From NCBI GenBank assembly GCA_021812985.1, contig JAKAMG010000009.1, positions 34,896-98,895 on the forward strand: a stretch of 64,000 nt of DNA, written 5' to 3'. The notes beneath the pieces are model-generated. The model was not told the origin of the DNA. It saw only the letters and a list, made by a program, of their open reading frames with translations, and made no database searches. Source of the DNA: Bacteroidota bacterium. Lineage in GTDB: Bacteria; Bacteroidota; Ignavibacteria; Kryptoniales; JAKASW01. The translations under genes were made by a program, and so were the position numbers. Below are positions 8,785 to 17,604 of this stretch, piece by piece. The first letter of the stretch is position 1; each line of letters starts with the position of its first letter.

Positions 8785-9255
8785 CTATGGTACGACGAAT
8801 TCGTGTTCGTGAGGGCGGATCGTAAGAACGGGGCACGGGGCCTTTCTCACAACCTTGTCCGCTGTGCTGCCGAAGAGTACGTGATCCATGCCCGTCCTGC
8901 CATGGGAAGAAATTACAATCAGGTCTGCACTCTCTGTCTTGGCAACTTCAACTATCTCGATAAACGGTTTTCCCACCCTTATGAGGGGAGTTGCCTTGAC
9001 CGTCGGAGGAATCTCTTTCTGTACCAGCTCGTTCAGCTGTTCTTCACTGTGTTTGCGGATCTCCTCCTCCATCGCCGGAATGCTGACCTGGCCGAAGCTG
9101 AAGTCGGCGGGATAGACGATAGGTTCCACTATGTGAAGGATCAGAAGCTCAGACTTGAACAGCTCGGCGAAAGTGACCGCATACTTCATCGCGTGCAGTG
9201 AATACTCGGAGAAGTCCTGCGGGACTAGAATCTTCTTAAGACTTACCACCGACAT
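8785..9255 (-). CDS. Universal stress protein, UspA family, ATP-binding type
   Basis: A single-domain 156-residue UspA protein. The start KKILVPQDFS and the motif G-x2-G-x9-G-S-T (in GRTGMDHVLFGST) are those of the ATP-binding subgroup, and the end CPVLTIRP is typical. It begins with ATG at 9253-9255 after a strong AGGAGG site located inside the end of the upstream cyclic-nucleotide-binding gene, which it overlaps by 20 bases. Proteins of this family help cells survive starvation and stress, often by ATP-dependent signalling. It is the last gene of the run that starts with the AOS-family enzyme at 13133. Confidence 0.92.
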   Translation of the reverse strand: MSVVSLKKILVPQDFSEYSLHAMKYAVTFAELFKSELLILHIVEPIVYPADFSFGQVSIPAMEEEIRKHSEEQLNELVQKEIPPTVKATPLIRVGKPFIEIVEVAKTESADLIVISSHGRTGMDHVLFGSTADKVVRKAPCPVLTIRPHEHEFVVP

Positions 9256-9811
9256 TTTTCGCTCCTCCTTTGCTACTCGTTACCCCTTCAGATCCGGCGG
9301 ATACGTTTGCAAGCCTCTCATTCGTGATGCGCAGACGCGTCCCGATCACTTCCCCCAGTCTGAACAGTATTTTGGTTCCCATTTTTGGTGACCGGTTCAG
9401 TAAATCGATGAGATCTGGCCTGAAAAAGCCTATGATTCTGCAATTGGAGGCCGCCAAAGCGGATGCACTTCTCGGAGACTCATCGAGAAGCGAGAGTTCG
9501 CCGAAGAAGTCGCCACCGTGAAGTACCGTCAGCTCCCTGCCCGCGCCCCCATCCTCGGCTATCAAAATGCGCACCGTCCCCTCCTCGATGACATACATTC
9601 CGAGCCCGGGGTCGCTCTGGCTGAAAATCAGTTCATCTGCAGAGTATTCTCTTCTGTGGACTATACCAGCCAGTTTCCCAAGCTCACGATCGGTGAGCTG
9701 TGAGAAAATGGGTATTCTCCCCAGAAGAGACTCGACAGAATTATCGTCTTCCTTCTTCCGTCGGAAGAAGTTATACCAGAGCGCATTCTGAGTAGTCGAT
9801 TCGTCTTCCAT
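9236..9811 (-). CDS. Cyclic-nucleotide-binding domain protein without DNA-binding domain
   Basis: The 191-residue protein has one cyclic-nucleotide-binding beta-barrel (about residues 30-150; phosphate-binding-cassette-like GDFFGELSLLDESPRSAS with the key Glu and Arg). After it come only a helix and a low-complexity Gly/Ser tail, so it lacks the helix-turn-helix of Crp/Fnr proteins. It overlaps the uspA-like gene by 20 bases and starts 11 bases after ilvE. Such stand-alone domains usually act as cNMP sensors in protein complexes; coupling to UspA, another nucleotide-binding protein, is suggested by the gene overlap. Function beyond ligand binding is not known. Confidence 0.85.
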   Translation of the reverse strand: MEDESTTQNALWYNFFRRKKEDDNSVESLLGRIPIFSQLTDRELGKLAGIVHRREYSADELIFSQSDPGLGMYVIEEGTVRILIAEDGGAGRELTVLHGGDFFGELSLLDESPRSASALAASNCRIIGFFRPDLIDLLNRSPKMGTKILFRLGEVIGTRLRITNERLANVSAGSEGVTSSKGGAKNVGGKS

Positions 9812-9822
9812 TTGCAGCCCAA

Positions 9823-10746
9823 TCAGTCATATACAAAAGTCAACCAATCGTGCTTGTCTTCCCCGTTCTTCACTACCTTGAAGAACCTTTCCTGCATCTC
9901 GCGAGTAATAGCACCCGGCTTACCGTTGCCGACTTTGATCTTATCGACGGACTTTATCGGCGTTATTTCGGCCGCGGTCCCGACAAAAAACACTTCATCA
10001 GCAAGATAAAGAATTTCTCTGAGCATTGCCTCTTCGCGGACTTCGATGCCGGCCTCCTTCGCAAGCTCAATGATGGTCATCCTCGTGATGCCGGGAAGTA
10101 TAGCCGACCTTATGGGGGTTGTAAGAAGGATGCCGTCGTGGACGATAAAGATGTTCTCGCCGCTTCCTTCGCTGATGTACCCGTTCCCGTCGAGGGCTAT
10201 GCCTTCAGCATAACCGTTAGCCATGGCTTCAAGCTTGATAAGCTGGGAGTTCATGTAATTTCCGCCCGTCTTAGCCATGGTCGGGAAGGTGTCGGGGACG
10301 GGGCGGCGCCAGCTTGACACGCAGACGTCTATCCCTTCATCGAGCGCGTCATGCCCCAGGTATTTTCCCCAATCCCAGACCGCGATGGCCATATCAACGG
10401 GATTGTTGACGGGATTAACCCCGACGTCGCCGTATCCTCTGAAGGCAACGGGACGAATGTAGCATTCCTTCATCTTGTTCGCGCGGATAGTATCAAGGAC
10501 GCCATTTTTCATTTCATCCCGGGAGTAGGGGATCTCAGCCCGATAAATCTTCGCGGAATTCTCGAGCCTTCTTAAATGTTCGTCAAGCCTGAAGACGGCT
10601 GATCCTTTGGCAGTGTTATAACATCGAATTCCTTCAAACCAACTCGATCCATAGTGTACCACATGAGAAAGCACGTGTATCTTAGCATCATCCCAGTTGA
10701 CGAGTTTCCCGTTCATCCATATCTTTTCGACTTTCTTTACCGCCAT
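9823..10746 (-). CDS. ilvE: Branched-chain amino acid aminotransferase
   Basis: A 307-residue class IV aminotransferase matching IlvE over its full length: VEKIWMNGKLVNWDDAK at the start, SSWFEGIRCY, the PLP-binding Lys159 (AKTGGNY), and the GSGENIF and EVFFVGTAAEI blocks. It catalyses the last step of Val, Leu and Ile synthesis, or the first step of their breakdown. The ATG at 10744-10746 follows GGAGG at a slightly long spacing. It sits between the GNAT gene and the cyclic-nucleotide-binding gene with gaps of 17 and 11 bases. In this setting its 2-oxo acids could also supply branched-chain acyl starters for lipids, but this is inference. Confidence 0.94.
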   Translation of the reverse strand: MAVKKVEKIWMNGKLVNWDDAKIHVLSHVVHYGSSWFEGIRCYNTAKGSAVFRLDEHLRRLENSAKIYRAEIPYSRDEMKNGVLDTIRANKMKECYIRPVAFRGYGDVGVNPVNNPVDMAIAVWDWGKYLGHDALDEGIDVCVSSWRRPVPDTFPTMAKTGGNYMNSQLIKLEAMANGYAEGIALDGNGYISEGSGENIFIVHDGILLTTPIRSAILPGITRMTIIELAKEAGIEVREEAMLREILYLADEVFFVGTAAEITPIKSVDKIKVGNGKPGAITREMQERFFKVVKNGEDKHDWLTFVYD

Positions 10747-10763
10747 TTCAGGTAAACCTCCGA

Positions 10764-11882
10764 TTAGAAATCTTTCTTATAGACTCTGTATGTCTTGTAT
10801 TTCGTGGCATTCAACAGTTCTGCGCTGCGGTTCATCATAAGGTTATCTTCGAGAACCCACGATGCCTCGCCGTCGTAGTACCCGAGCTTCTCCGCGCGCT
10901 TTGCCGTTTCATGGAACAGCACAGCGGCAATCCCGGTTTGCTGATAGCTGTGGATCACGCCGAGCACCATTACTCTGACCCAGTGTATCTGCTTCTTCTT
11001 CGTCAGAAGATGATAGATACCCGGGAGGAGATGCCCCTTCTTATTGAACTTGAGCGCGTAATTGATGTCAGGGAGAGAAAGCGCAAATCCGACCGGCTTT
11101 CCTTTGATCTCAGCAAATATGGCGAGATCAGGAACGACAATCTGTCTGAGATCTTCAGCGAGGAAATCAAACTCCTCATCGGTCATCGGGACGAAACCCC
11201 AGTTCTTGCTCCATGCCTCATTATAGACCTCCTTCACCTTCTTAATCTCGTTGTTGAGGTCTTTTAAGTTAAGACTTCTGAAAGTGAGACCCTCTTTATG
11301 TGTTATCATCCTCGAAACGCGTTCCAGTTTCGGGGTGAAGACCTTGTCCTTATTGACGTGGTAAGCGAAGAGGTCCTTCTCTTTCTTTAACCCGTAATTC
11401 GAGTAGAGATCCATGTAATACTTTGGGTTGTAAGTCATCAGCATTATCGGGCTGCTGTCGAACCCTTCGACAAGGAGTCCGACCTCGTCGTTCGTGGAAG
11501 GGTTCATGGGGCCGCGCATCGAAGAAAATCCCTTCTTCTTGATCCAGTCCCGCGAGGCGTCAAAGAGAGCGTTTGCCACTTCCTGGTCGTTGACCGACTC
11601 GAAGAAGCCGAAGAATCCTATCTCCTCTTCCTGAAACTTGTTGTGGTTGTAGTTTATAATTGCCGCGTTTCTGCCGACCACCTCTCCTCCCTTCTTCGCG
11701 AGGAACATCTCGATCTCGGAATGGAGGTAAAACGGGTTCTTCTTCGTGTCCAGAAGTTTCTTCCGATCCATCAGGAGGGGCGGAACCCAGTAAGGATCGT
11801 TCTGATAGATATTCCACGGCAATTTAATGAAGGACATCAGGTCCTTCTTGGTACGAACTGGTTCAATCGAGATCGTGCTCAT
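10764..11882 (-). CDS. GNAT-superfamily N-acyltransferase; candidate bacterial ceramide synthase
   Basis: A 372-residue protein with a long family-specific N-terminal half (PWNIYQNDPYWVPPL and RGPMNPSTNDEVGLL blocks) and a C-terminal GNAT fold containing the acyl-CoA-binding motif QxxGIA (QQTGIA near residue 316). It is 57 bases downstream of an AOS-family enzyme that resembles serine palmitoyltransferase. In Caulobacter the enzyme that N-acylates the sphingoid base (bCerS) is also a GNAT-type protein encoded near the palmitoyltransferase, so a role in making ceramide-like lipids is a fair hypothesis. No membrane helix is evident. The alternative is an unrelated small-molecule acetyltransferase. 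The fold is well supported; the substrate is inferred only from the neighbour. Confidence 0.72.
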   Translation of the reverse strand: MSTISIEPVRTKKDLMSFIKLPWNIYQNDPYWVPPLLMDRKKLLDTKKNPFYLHSEIEMFLAKKGGEVVGRNAAIINYNHNKFQEEEIGFFGFFESVNDQEVANALFDASRDWIKKKGFSSMRGPMNPSTNDEVGLLVEGFDSSPIMLMTYNPKYYMDLYSNYGLKKEKDLFAYHVNKDKVFTPKLERVSRMITHKEGLTFRSLNLKDLNNEIKKVKEVYNEAWSKNWGFVPMTDEEFDFLAEDLRQIVVPDLAIFAEIKGKPVGFALSLPDINYALKFNKKGHLLPGIYHLLTKKKQIHWVRVMVLGVIHSYQQTGIAAVLFHETAKRAEKLGYYDGEASWVLEDNLMMNRSAELLNATKYKTYRVYKKDF

Positions 11883-11939
11883 TTTCGGCCTTTAGTTAGT
11901 GCATCACTCGTGAATGAAGGATCGAGCAGGACGCCGCCC

Positions 11940-13133
11940 TCAAGCGATCACTCCAAGCTCTTTTCCGATGACTCCGAACAATTCCACTATCTTGTCAAGA
12001 TGCTCCGGCTCGTGGGTTGCCATGTAGCTTGTCCTGAGCATTTCCATTCCGGGGGGGACACCCGGTCTTACAAAGGCGTTTGCGTACACGCCTGCATCGA
12101 AGAGCTTCTTCCAAAAGAGGAGGGTCTTCATCGTGTCGCCGATGATGACAGGCACGATCGCAGTCCGGTTCTCCAGCACGGAGAATCCCAGCGCCTTGAG
12201 TCCCTGCCTCACGCGGTCGGCGTTGGAGATCAGCCTATCTACCCGCCAGGGCTCTTCCTCGAGAAGCTTGAGCGATTCAATCGCGGCCGCCACGGAGGAA
12301 GGAGTCGGACTCGCACTGAAGATGTAAGCAGGAGAATTATGCCTGAGATAATTTATTACCGCCTTGTCTCCCACAACGAATCCACCGAGGGAAGCGAAGG
12401 TCTTTGAGAAGGTTCCCATCGTCAGGTCGACTTCCTTCTCGAGTCCGAAATGGCTGGCGGTTCCACGCCCTCCCTTTCCGATGACTCCGACAGAGTGCGC
12501 ATCATCTATCATCACTCTCGCGTTGTACTTCTTGGCGACCTCGACCATCCGTGGAAGATCAAGTATGTCACCCGATGTGGAAAAGATTCCGTCGGAAACT
12601 ATCAGCTTCGGGGCGTCAACGGGGAGACGAGAAATCACAGTCTCCAGGTTTGTCATATCGTTGTGCTTGTATCGCACCAGCTCAGCTGTCTGTCCTTTCG
12701 AGATGAGGGTCCCGAGAACTATGCATGCATGATTGTCCCGGTCGGAGATGACGTAATCCCCGTGCCCAACGAGAGTCGATATGACTCCGAGCGCCGTCTG
12801 AAATCCCGTCGAATATGTAAGGCAGGCTTCCTTCCCCATGAATTTCGCGAGCCTCTCCTCCAACTCTATATGCAGATCGACCGTCCCAGTCAGATAACGG
12901 GATCCTGAACAACCCGTTCCGTATTTCTCTATAGCCTTCTTCGCAGCCTCCTGAACCCGTGGATGAGTGGTCAGACCGAGGTAATTATTCGAACCGGCCA
13001 TGATGACCTTTCTCCCTTCAATCATCACAACGGGTCCCTCATTTTCCTGAAAGGGGTGTGAATAGGGATAAAGTCCCTGCTTCTTTACTTCATCTGCAAG
13101 AGTATAGTCAACGCACTTTTGGAATAAGTCCAA
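11940..13133 (-). CDS. Alpha-oxoamine synthase, serine-palmitoyltransferase-like (SPT/KBL/BioF family)
   Basis: A 397-residue PLP enzyme joining an amino acid with an acyl-CoA. Family blocks are all present: [22 protein letters not shown], the DDAHSVGV aspartate-histidine site, and the PLP Lys244 in [10 protein letters not shown]. The N-terminal extension and [14 protein letters not shown] fit bacterial serine palmitoyltransferase better than KBL or BioF, though these cannot be fully separated by eye. No bio or tdh gene is nearby; the next gene is a GNAT acyltransferase, consistent with sphingolipid synthesis. Translation appears to start at TTG (13131-13133), with AGGAGG nine bases upstream; no in-frame ATG gives a complete N-terminus. 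It is the first gene of a five-gene minus-strand run. Confidence 0.85.
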   Translation of the reverse strand: MDLFQKCVDYTLADEVKKQGLYPYSHPFQENEGPVVMIEGRKVIMAGSNNYLGLTTHPRVQEAAKKAIEKYGTGCSGSRYLTGTVDLHIELEERLAKFMGKEACLTYSTGFQTALGVISTLVGHGDYVISDRDNHACIVLGTLISKGQTAELVRYKHNDMTNLETVISRLPVDAPKLIVSDGIFSTSGDILDLPRMVEVAKKYNARVMIDDAHSVGVIGKGGRGTASHFGLEKEVDLTMGTFSKTFASLGGFVVGDKAVINYLRHNSPAYIFSASPTPSSVAAAIESLKLLEEEPWRVDRLISNADRVRQGLKALGFSVLENRTAIVPVIIGDTMKTLLFWKKLFDAGVYANAFVRPGVPPGMEMLRTSYMATHEPEHLDKIVELFGVIGKELGVIA

Positions 13134-13229
13134 TAGAGTCTGCCTCCTATTAGTGGATGTGGAAACTGTGTTCCATTGTTTTTTTAATATAGAAAATCGT
13201 GCGCGAAAATGCTAACTATGCGCATGCTG

Positions 13230-13298
13230 CCGGCAGGGGGTAGCTGTTCCACTGCGCGACTGAGCTCGCTGGTTCAATTCCCCCGCCGGGGACTTCCA
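13230..13298 (+). other. tRNA-like remnant (3' half with T-loop)
   Basis: GGTTCAATTC at 13271-13280 is a perfect tRNA T-loop, followed by a GCCGGGGA acceptor-like end and ACTTCCA. A D-arm-like TAGCT lies upstream. CCGGCaGGGGG (13230-13240) pairs with CCCCCGCCGG (13280-13289) apart from one bulged A, so the piece folds as one closed stem. No proper anticodon arm or seven-pair acceptor stem can be drawn, so it is not a working tRNA. It may be a degenerate tRNA or an old integration site next to the glycosyltransferase gene. Confidence 0.35.
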
Positions 13299-13382
13299 TC
13301 ATTTCCGCGAACTGTGCCCCAGCATTGACTCAGCGTGCGCGTGCGCTTATTTTAGGTTCATGTCTCGAGACAACTAACAAGA

Positions 13383-14816
13383 ATGAAGAAAACCCTTATC
13401 GTCATCGTTCCGGCCTTCTGCCTCGCGGCTTACCTTCTGTATCGTCACTTTATCCCCGACGATGCTTTTATTCACGTGGGTTACGCGAAGGATCTGCTCG
13501 CCGGCCGCGGATACAGTTTTACCGGCAACCGTACTTACGGCTCGACGGCGCCCCTCTGGCCCCCGCTGATCGCAGCCGTTGGGTTCTTCGCCGGAAATCT
13601 GATAATGACGGCAAGAGTCCTCTCCCTGGTCTTTGCGGTCGCGTCCATCATTACATTCTATTATACCGCCCGGTTGCGATTTTCGGAAATGGAATCTCTC
13701 GCCGCGACTTTCCTCCTTTCAGCGAATGCTTATTTTCTCAGGTGGTCGCTCACGGGTATGGAGTCAACTGCCGCGGTCTTCTTCATGGTGCTCCTCATCA
13801 CGACGCTCTACAAAGAGAACGATGGCACGTTACCGCGAGCGTGGTACATTCTAATCGGCTTGGCTCCTTTGGTACGTCCGGAGTTTTACCTTTTCTTCTT
13901 CCTCTTTTTTCTTTACGCACTTGCCGTCAGACCGAGGAGGCTCGATCCTTTCAAAGTCATCCTTGCCGCCCTCCCCTCTCTAATTTGGCTCGCGTTTGCG
14001 GAAGCTTATTACGGCACTATTACTCCGACGACATTCCTAGCCAAGGCCGGAGAACCGTTCTTCACACTTCAGGCCTCAACGCTTTACAGGCTCCTGAAGC
14101 TGTACTTGTCAGGAAGTCTTGTTGAGACCATTTTCATTGTCCTCGCTGCCGTTGCGTTAGCTGCGAAAGACAAAGGTCGGAAACAACTCAAAGGAACTTT
14201 CGAATCTGAGAGCATACTTCTCTTCGGTTTTGTCGCGTCGTTCTACGTCTTCTACGGACTGAAAGACGTATTGGTCATCTCGAGATATTCACTCGTCCTT
14301 ACGCCACCGATAATACTGGTGGCTATCGAATTGACCCGAAAGTCTGTCAGGAGCCTCGGCATTTCTCCACGGTTATCTCAATTTGTATTGATCGCGATGA
14401 TCGGAGCTTCGCTGTTTTACAATGCCGCATTCACATGGGTAATCGTGAAGCCGGATGCCGACGCCTTCTACAAAGGGTTTCAAACTACTTATTCAAGGAT
14501 GGCGGGAATCCTTCATGACAAGGCCAATGCCAACTCGCAGGTTGCGTTGTCCGATGTCGGGTTGATTGGAGTGTACTCAGGTTGTCGCGTGGACGATCTT
14601 AACGGCCTTGTGGATAAAGATAGATTCAGGTACGCTACGAGCGAAGAGTTCATCAATAGCGAGAAGCCGGAGTTCCTGATCACCCGAGGAGAGGTTGACC
14701 TGAATAAGCTGAGATGTTCGTTGACGCAGATTTACGAGGCGAGTTTGCCTGGCTTCGGCATAAACTCCACGCACCCCGTTGAAGTGCGGATGTTCCGGGC
14801 CAGTTGGACGAACTAA
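13383..14816 (+). CDS. Integral-membrane GT-C fold glycosyltransferase (ArnT/PMT-like)
   Basis: A 477-residue polytopic protein with about ten membrane helices and a C-terminal extracytoplasmic tail of about 100 residues. The first loop after helix 1 has PDDAFIHVGYAKDLLAG, with the acidic pair typical of GT-C enzymes (ArnT, protein O-mannosyltransferases) that move sugars from polyprenyl-phosphate donors. The acceptor cannot be read. The gene stands alone on the plus strand between two minus-strand runs, starts 85 bases after a tRNA-like remnant, and has no evident ribosome site at ATG 13383; this setting is compatible with past insertion. A second long reading frame over the same bases (13325-14125) is a shadow. 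Confidence 0.78.
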   Translation: MKKTLIVIVPAFCLAAYLLYRHFIPDDAFIHVGYAKDLLAGRGYSFTGNRTYGSTAPLWPPLIAAVGFFAGNLIMTARVLSLVFAVASIITFYYTARLRFSEMESLAATFLLSANAYFLRWSLTGMESTAAVFFMVLLITTLYKENDGTLPRAWYILIGLAPLVRPEFYLFFFLFFLYALAVRPRRLDPFKVILAALPSLIWLAFAEAYYGTITPTTFLAKAGEPFFTLQASTLYRLLKLYLSGSLVETIFIVLAAVALAAKDKGRKQLKGTFESESILLFGFVASFYVFYGLKDVLVISRYSLVLTPPIILVAIELTRKSVRSLGISPRLSQFVLIAMIGASLFYNAAFTWVIVKPDADAFYKGFQTTYSRMAGILHDKANANSQVALSDVGLIGVYSGCRVDDLNGLVDKDRFRYATSEEFINSEKPEFLITRGEVDLNKLRCSLTQIYEASLPGFGINSTHPVEVRMFRASWTN

Positions 14817-14841
14817 GCTGAAGTGGTGAAAGCTATCTTCG

Positions 14842-17103
14842 CTACTCTCTGATAAGAGCTATCTTCCCGACAACGCTCTGGCTTCCATCCGAGGCATAAG
14901 CAACGACGATATAGACTCCGGAAGGAAGAAGACTCCCGCTGCTGTCGGTTCCGTTCCAGTAAGCAATCTTCCCTCCCTGCGCCTGGAACTGGTCGACGAG
15001 ACGTCCATCGACAGTGAATACCTTGATCTGACTGTTTGCGGCAAGCCCCTCGATGTGAATTGAACTGGTCGTCGGTATCCTTGCCGGGTCGGGAAAAATC
15101 TTGAGCTTAGTCATGCTCTGTACCGGCTGCTCAACACCCGTCTTTAGTTCCGTTATTCCGTATTCCGTCGCGAAGTAGACAATACCGTTCTTTCTGTCAC
15201 ATGCGACTGCGAGCACGTCATTGCTCGGCAGCGGGCTGTTTGTCATGTTGTAGCTCGCTATCTGCGAGTTCCCATCCCGGGAAATCACGTACACACCGGT
15301 ATTGGTAGCTACCCACTTCTGATCGAGCGCGTCGTAGTCTATGCTGTTTATATTTTGGTCCAGGAGCGAGTAGATAGACTGAAGATAAATCGATCCCGAC
15401 GGATCCGGATCGTAAATGACGTCCATCCCAAGATCAGTTCCGATCCAAAGCTGATCCTCGCTATCCACGAGGAGTGAATTGACGTGATTGCTCAGAAGTA
15501 CCGAATTCCCCTGGTTGATGATGAAGGATTTGTCATCGGATGTATTTGCCAGAGTTCCATTCGCATTGAAGTAGAGGAGGCCGGCATACGTAGTGGTACC
15601 AGATATTCCATACTGATCGCCCGTCCATACCCCACCGAAAGCGTCGACGGCCACAGGCGCGAAACCAGCAACCGGCGAGAAGTAGTTGTAGAAATGGTAC
15701 CACTTGTCCTGTGATCTTGAAAAGGCAAGTATGGGGTAATTCGAATATGACGACCTGTTGATCACCCAGATATTGCCTGAAGCATCGGCGGCAGAACCTC
15801 CAAGGAGAATGTACTTGGGATCAACTGGATATCCGACCAACGGCGAATTTCCAGCCGAGAAGTCTGTTATGGAGTCGCCATCGATCAATGCAAACTCTCC
15901 TCGATAGACAGACGAATCACCTGGCCCTCCCCAGGAACCGGCTCCGATTAAATCGCCGCCGAGAGAGCTGACCTGGTAGAAAGTATTTGTCGTGAGGCCT
16001 GTCGAGTTGGACATATTCAGATTAGTCCAGACAGTTCCGCTGAGCTTCATGAGAGCGACGCCGACATCGCTCGTGCCATTTGTCGAGCACCAGAGATTAC
16101 CCGAGCTGTCAACGGCCAGGTCGGAGACAATGTTCGTAGCGGGTCCCGGCGGAAGGACCTGCGTGGTGCCGGAACCTATGCGAAGTATCCCCTGATTCGT
16201 GGCAGCGACTGCCTCAGTGTCCGAAAGAGGGACGACATCGTTAAGCGTGACACCTCCAGTATACAGTGCGCCAACGGAGCCATCCGTTCCCAGCTTGTAG
16301 AGCCCCTGAGCGGAGTTGACGAGAAGGTAGCCTGTGCCGGTACTCATGGAATAGACGGCGCTGTTGGGAAACGACGCATTTCGCATAAAACTCCTGCCAT
16401 CCGTCGTGTAGAACAAGCCGTGTTGGGTTCCGACGTATAGCGAGCCGTTGAAAACCGCAAGGGCATTGACGCCGTCGCTGAACCCGAGTGAATCGAGTAG
16501 GCTCCAAAGATCAGGCGCGGAAAGGTTGATCGAAGATTGCGGCGCAGATGAGAGCCCGAACTGGCTCGCGACAAAAATGAGCCCGTCGAATGTCGAGACC
16601 GAGTTTGCCTTGACCGAGCCCTGCCCGGCCACGAAATGCATGTAAGTGTCGAGGACTCTGAAAGATGATCTTGAAATCAACACAACACCAAAAGGTGTGC
16701 AGGCAAATATCGTGTCCCCAACCACGCTCATCCGGAGGATACCGCGCGAAATCTGTGAGGACTTAGCTATGTCAGATTGGGATCTAAGTATGTTCCCGTT
16801 GGGAGCCAGTTCATCGATTGAACCGTCCGCCTCGCCGACAAGCACATTCACGCCCGAGTCAGAGACTATCGCCGTGGCCTGTATATTGGAGAGCCCTTCG
16901 GTAGAAGTGTATTGATTGAACTGACCGGTTGTGGGGTTGTAGGAAAAAACGCCTCCTGCGGTTGCCCCCCAGGCCTTGCCTCCGCTGATGGTGATCCCGT
17001 TAACGGCGTACATGCTTGAATAGTTCTTCCAGACAAGCGTCTGGGCACCCGCAGAAAGACAAGCTATCTGCAGCGCGAGTATGAACGCTGAGATTTTTCT
17101 CAT
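14842..17103 (-). CDS. porZ: PorZ-like T9SS-associated beta-propeller protein
   Basis: A 753-residue exported protein: signal peptide (about 1-20), then a double beta-propeller of two-component-regulator repeats (for example SEDQLWIGTDLGMDVI-like blades), and a C-terminal FlgD-like/T9SS sorting domain (from LKIFPDPA to the end). The N-terminal order, W-x-Y-x-S opening, then blades with KAWGATAGGVFSY, LSNIQATAI and VLVGEADGSID, matches the PorZ family. In Porphyromonas PorZ is a cell-surface part of the T9SS attachment complex that delivers anionic LPS to the sortase. Its length is close to PorZ (about 780). It is the last gene of a run led by the Crp/Fnr regulator. A generic propeller-containing T9SS cargo is the alternative. 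Confidence 0.65.
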   Translation of the reverse strand: MRKISAFILALQIACLSAGAQTLVWKNYSSMYAVNGITISGGKAWGATAGGVFSYNPTTGQFNQYTSTEGLSNIQATAIVSDSGVNVLVGEADGSIDELAPNGNILRSQSDIAKSSQISRGILRMSVVGDTIFACTPFGVVLISRSSFRVLDTYMHFVAGQGSVKANSVSTFDGLIFVASQFGLSSAPQSSINLSAPDLWSLLDSLGFSDGVNALAVFNGSLYVGTQHGLFYTTDGRSFMRNASFPNSAVYSMSTGTGYLLVNSAQGLYKLGTDGSVGALYTGGVTLNDVVPLSDTEAVAATNQGILRIGSGTTQVLPPGPATNIVSDLAVDSSGNLWCSTNGTSDVGVALMKLSGTVWTNLNMSNSTGLTTNTFYQVSSLGGDLIGAGSWGGPGDSSVYRGEFALIDGDSITDFSAGNSPLVGYPVDPKYILLGGSAADASGNIWVINRSSYSNYPILAFSRSQDKWYHFYNYFSPVAGFAPVAVDAFGGVWTGDQYGISGTTTYAGLLYFNANGTLANTSDDKSFIINQGNSVLLSNHVNSLLVDSEDQLWIGTDLGMDVIYDPDPSGSIYLQSIYSLLDQNINSIDYDALDQKWVATNTGVYVISRDGNSQIASYNMTNSPLPSNDVLAVACDRKNGIVYFATEYGITELKTGVEQPVQSMTKLKIFPDPARIPTTSSIHIEGLAANSQIKVFTVDGRLVDQFQAQGGKIAYWNGTDSSGSLLPSGVYIVVAYASDGSQSVVGKIALIRE

Positions 17104-17111
17104 GCAGTAAG

Positions 17112-17573
17112 TCAGATATTCCTGTAAAGATTGACCATCTCGATCGCAGCGAGCGCGGCGTCGAAACCCTTGTTGCCCGACTTTCCACCCGCCCTGTCGA
17201 CCGCCTGGTCCACGCTGTCCGTAGTCAGGATTCCGTAGATAACTGGTAAGTCTGCGTTCATGGAAAGCTGGCCGACTCCCTTCGCCGATTCACCCGCGAC
17301 GTAATCGAAATGTGCAGTCTCCCCTCTTATGACCGCGCCGAGGCAAATGAGCGCGTCGTGTTTTTTTGCATCTGCAATTCTTCTGGCGACCGCGGGTATC
17401 TCAAACGCGCCAGGGCACCTGTATACATCGATGCTGCTCTCTGGCACGCCATGTCTTACCAACCCGTCCTTAGCTCCTTCGAGAAGACGCTCCGTTATGA
17501 AGCCATTGAATCTGCTGACGACGATGGCAATCTTCAGTCCTTCGCCGTCAAACTTCCCTTCATGATTAGCCAA
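17112..17573 (-). CDS. ribH: 6,7-dimethyl-8-ribityllumazine synthase
   Basis: A 153-residue protein of the normal length for RibH, which condenses 5-amino-6-ribitylaminouracil with 3,4-dihydroxybutanone phosphate in riboflavin synthesis. Visible blocks are [30 protein letters not shown](A)HFDYV with the catalytic His, and YGILTTD. The start is TTG (17571-17573) with AAGGAG six bases upstream; there is no in-frame ATG nearby. The gene lies 8 bases before the PorZ-like gene and 31 bases after the PHP gene, within one minus-strand run. No other riboflavin gene is in the window. Confidence 0.95.
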   Translation of the reverse strand: MANHEGKFDGEGLKIAIVVSRFNGFITERLLEGAKDGLVRHGVPESSIDVYRCPGAFEIPAVARRIADAKKHDALICLGAVIRGETAHFDYVAGESAKGVGQLSMNADLPVIYGILTTDSVDQAVDRAGGKSGNKGFDAALAAIEMVNLYRNI

Positions 17574-17604
17574 CTCATTCTCCTTTTAAAACGAGGTGCG
17601 GGCC

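Noticed and set aside
13230..13298. Functional tRNA gene
   Set aside because: No valid acceptor stem or anticodon arm can be folded; kept only as a tRNA-like remnant.
13325..14125. 266-codon plus-strand frame over the glycosyltransferase
   Set aside because: Arg/Ser-rich translation typical of a shifted frame; the other frame gives a coherent membrane protein.
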